The notes beneath the pieces were generated by a model, which was not told the origin of the DNA, ran no database searches, and was given only the letters and a program-made list of their open reading frames with translations. The position numbers were made by a program, and so were the translations under genes. This document shows positions 61,886-64,000 of a stretch of DNA of 64,000 bases, one piece after another (positions within the stretch are counted from its first letter, which is position 1; the number at the start of each line of letters is the position of its first letter). The stretch comes from Shouchella clausii (GTDB lineage: Bacteria; Bacillota; Bacilli; Bacillales; Bacillaceae_D): positions 248,001 to 312,000 of the forward strand of contig NZ_BCXJ01000003.1 of the NCBI RefSeq assembly GCF_001598215.1. Reading direction: 5' to 3'.

Positions 61886-63034
61886 TTACCATTCTGCAAC
61901 GCTGTTGTCTTGATGCCTCCAGATAGGGTTTCGCCAATTGTGGCCTGTTTCACTCATCTTGCGGACATGATCCTCATTAATTTCAATGCCAAGCCCAGGT
62001 TTGTTCGGAATGTCGACATAGCCATCCTTATAGTGGAAGACGCTGCCATCAATGAGATAATCGAGAAGGTCAGACCCTTCATTGTAATGGATGCCTAAGC
62101 TTTGTTCTTGGATAAACGCATTGTGGCAAGTTGCATCCACTTGCAGGCAAGCCGCAAGGGCAATGGGTCCAAGTGGGCAATGGGGCGCTGCCGCCACATC
62201 AAACGCTTCAGCCATTGAGAGAATTTTTTTGCATTCAGTAATACCGCCAGCATGGGACAAGTCTGGCTGGATAATATCGACATAGCCGTCAACAAGCACT
62301 TGTTTAAAATCCCATTTCGAAAACATCCGCTCTCCTGTTGCGATTGGAATAGCTGTGTTTCTGGCAATTTCCCGTAATGCCTCATTGTTTTCCGGCAGCA
62401 CGGGCTCTTCAATAAACATCGGCTTAAATGGTTCTAACTCTTTGGCAAGAATCTTGGCCATTGGCTTATGGACGCGTCCATGAAAATCGACACCTATCCC
62501 GACATACGGGCCAACAGCTTCGCGAATCGCAGCCACATTGGCAAGGACGCGGTCAATTTTTTCAAAGGAATCTATATATTGCATTTCATCGGTTGCATTC
62601 ATTTTCACAGCAGTAAAACCTTTGTCAACTACTTGTTTCGCTGCAGCTCCAACTTCATTAGGACGATCTCCGCCAATCCATGAGTATACTCTTATCTTCT
62701 CTCGTGCTTTGCCGCCAAGCAACTGGTGAACAGGCACATTATGATACTTCCCTAAAATATCCCACAATGCTTGGTCAATACCGGAAATAGCGCTCATTAA
62801 TATTGGCCCACCACGATAAAAACCGCCGCGGTACAGAACATTCCAATGGTCTTCAATTTGAAAAGGATCTTTGCCAATCAGGTAATCCATCAGCTCATGC
62901 ACAGCGGCCTCTACAGTAGCAGCACGCCCCTCAACTACAGGTTCGCCCCAACCAGTCATTCCTTCGTCCGTCTCTATTTTCAAAAACAGCCACCGTGGCT
63001 GGACTTTGAATAGTTCATAGCTTTTAATTTTCAA
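61886..63034 (-). CDS. dgoD: D-galactonate dehydratase (enolase superfamily)
   Basis: This 382-residue enzyme dehydrates D-galactonate to 2-keto-3-deoxy-D-galactonate. Enolase-superfamily motifs are VKMNATDEM, the metal ligand Asp in [10 protein letters not shown], then [28 protein letters not shown] and [13 protein letters not shown]. The length and these motifs match DgoD. The start is TTG at 63034, overlapping the aldolase gene by 11 bp, with GAGGGGAG upstream. Related dehydratases use other aldonates, so the substrate is likely but not certain. Confidence 0.88.
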   Translation of the reverse strand: MKIKSYELFKVQPRWLFLKIETDEGMTGWGEPVVEGRAATVEAAVHELMDYLIGKDPFQIEDHWNVLYRGGFYRGGPILMSAISGIDQALWDILGKYHNVPVHQLLGGKAREKIRVYSWIGGDRPNEVGAAAKQVVDKGFTAVKMNATDEMQYIDSFEKIDRVLANVAAIREAVGPYVGIGVDFHGRVHKPMAKILAKELEPFKPMFIEEPVLPENNEALREIARNTAIPIATGERMFSKWDFKQVLVDGYVDIIQPDLSHAGGITECKKILSMAEAFDVAAAPHCPLGPIALAACLQVDATCHNAFIQEQSLGIHYNEGSDLLDYLIDGSVFHYKDGYVDIPNKPGLGIEINEDHVRKMSETGHNWRNPIWRHQDNSVAEW

Positions 63035-63692
63035 TATTTGTTCTCCCCTCTTTCTGATCTTTCATTGCTTGCTCAAGTGCCGCTACATAGTTTTTCGCTT
63101 TTTCCGTAAGCTCGCGAAGATAGGCAGGCGTCACTTCGGCCTTGCCGTCTACTAAAGAACTGCCAATGCCAAATCCGACAGCTCCTGCTTGTTTAAAAGC
63201 ACCAATGTTCTGGTCATTGACTCCGCCTGTTGGCAAAAGCGGAATATGGGACAACGGTCCGCGAATGTCCTTGATGTAACCTGGGCCCGCGCTTGCCGGA
63301 AAAACTTTGACAATATCGGCTCCAAGCTCGTAAGCGCTTAAAATTTCTGTCGGCGTAAAGGCACCTGGTATGCTGACTTTGCCATAGCGTTTCGTCATTT
63401 CAATCGTTGCCGCTTTTACAGTCGGGGAAAGGATAAAATCAGCCCCCGCTTGGATCGCTGAAAATGCCGCTTCCGGATCTAAGACCGTTCCAGCGCCAAT
63501 TTTCATTTCGCGGCCCAGTTCCCTTGACAACATACGAAGCGATTCGAATGCGTCAGGGGAATTAAGGGCGACTTCAACTAAGCGAATGCCTCCCTCCTTA
63601 AGAGCGCTTCCAATTTTCACTGCGTCCTCTGGCGGCACACCACGGATAATCGCAATCAGTTGGTGCTTATAAATGGCTTGTAACGTTTCCAT
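63024..63692 (-). CDS. KDPG/KDPGal aldolase family protein
   Basis: This 222-residue class I aldolase has the catalytic Glu in [10 protein letters not shown] (Glu40), KIGAGTV and the Schiff-base Lys129 in [10 protein letters not shown]. It splits 2-keto-3-deoxy-6-phosphogluconate or -galactonate to pyruvate and glyceraldehyde 3-phosphate. AGGAGG precedes the ATG and overlaps the stop of the kinase gene upstream. In context it most likely acts on phosphorylated 2-keto-3-deoxygalactonate. Confidence 0.9.
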   Translation of the reverse strand: METLQAIYKHQLIAIIRGVPPEDAVKIGSALKEGGIRLVEVALNSPDAFESLRMLSRELGREMKIGAGTVLDPEAAFSAIQAGADFILSPTVKAATIEMTKRYGKVSIPGAFTPTEILSAYELGADIVKVFPASAGPGYIKDIRGPLSHIPLLPTGGVNDQNIGAFKQAGAVGFGIGSSLVDGKAEVTPAYLRELTEKAKNYVAALEQAMKDQKEGRTNIEN

Positions 63693-63701
63693 ATTTTCCT
63701 C

Positions 63702-64000
63702 CTAACGATTCACGTCTTCTCCATCTTGTTGGAAAGCATGCAATGTTTGCCGAGAGGGCAATCCTTCAATATCGCCGTGCACTTGGGTAACAAAAGCGCC
63801 TATCGCACAACCGCGCCCGACTGCCTCTTCAATCGCGAGCCCATCTAGCAAACCAGACAAAACGCCTGCGGCAAATCCGTCGCCAGCGCCAATTGGGTCA
63901 ACGACTTCCTTTACTGGGAATGGAGCAATATAGCCTGCCTGTTTTGCACTCTTGTAATAAGCGCCTTTTTCGCCTAGTTTAACGACTGCAAGGCGAGCAC
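63702..64000 (-). CDS. PfkB-family sugar kinase (2-keto-3-deoxy-sugar-acid kinase), 5'-truncated
   Basis: Only about 98 C-terminal residues are inside the window, ending with a TAG stop just before the aldolase RBS. They contain VVKLGEKGAYY and the PfkB active-site motif DPIGAGDGFAAG, typical of KdgK-type kinases. It would phosphorylate the dehydratase product before aldol cleavage. Its N-terminus lies beyond the window, so which 2-keto-3-deoxy sugar acid it uses is inferred. Confidence 0.82.
   Translation of the reverse strand, partial: ARLAVVKLGEKGAYYKSAKQAGYIAPFPVKEVVDPIGAGDGFAAGVLSGLLDGLAIEEAVGRGCAIGAFVTQVHGDIEGLPSRQTLHAFQQDGEDVNR

Overview
The window reads as chromosome of a low-to-mid GC Gram-positive bacterium of the Bacillaceae, most like an alkaliphilic Bacillus/Shouchella (B. 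clausii type). The reasons are AGGAGG-type ribosome binding sites, frequent TTG and GTG starts, SigA-like promoters, CcpA-type cre boxes, an S-box (SAM-I) riboswitch, an LXG/type VII effector cluster, and the CtaG plus DUF2243 pair. No tRNA, rRNA, CRISPR array, prophage or insertion sequence was seen. The species assignment is an inference from gene content.

Region by region. 1-5.7 kb: a ThuA-like gene (cut by the window edge), xylR, and xylA-xylB-galM, with matching xyl operators before xylR and xylA and a cre box at xylA. 5.9-17.1 kb: an uptake and hydrolysis module with an IclR regulator, an M20 peptidase, a DUF1177 protein, a Dpp/Opp-type ABC transporter with divergent binding lipoprotein, and two amidohydrolase paralogues, one of which has lost its metal-binding HxH. 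17.1-19.1 kb: a coiled-coil repeat protein and glycerol dehydrogenase. 19.4-29.1 kb: an aldouronate/xylo-oligosaccharide operon (AraC, GH43, GH67, an Lpl/Ytc-type ABC importer, DUF624), with a perfect cre upstream. It converges biochemically on xylAB. 29.2-33.3 kb: an S-box-controlled metNIQ importer plus an M20 amidohydrolase, ended by a terminator that appears duplicated around a 124-bp intergenic element. 33.6-37.2 kb: a four-carbon acid sugar module (kinase, dehydrogenase, small membrane protein, RpiR regulator). 37.4-42.3 kb: divergent HMG-CoA-lyase-type and CoA-transferase genes with a symporter, with one GntR-type operator before each divergent gene.

42.3-50.0 kb is the accessory part. 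A DUF5082/DUF5344/LXG effector operon ends in a glycine-zipper-like tail and is followed by two tandem paralogous membrane proteins (immunity candidates) and an unrecognised acidic protein. Divergent from it is an 893-aa SF2 helicase that carries two predicted transmembrane segments, an unusual architecture. No type VII secretion machinery lies in the window.

50.1-64 kb is mostly housekeeping or metabolic: aroD, a GNAT protein, a WrbA-like protein, VanZ, a FAD oxidoreductase, DUF2306 plus a DJ-1/PfpI fusion, a two-component system preceded by three 11-bp direct repeats, ctaG plus DUF2243, an MBL hydrolase, and a galactonate-type operon (gntP-family permease, dehydratase, KDPG-type aldolase, PfkB kinase cut by the window end).
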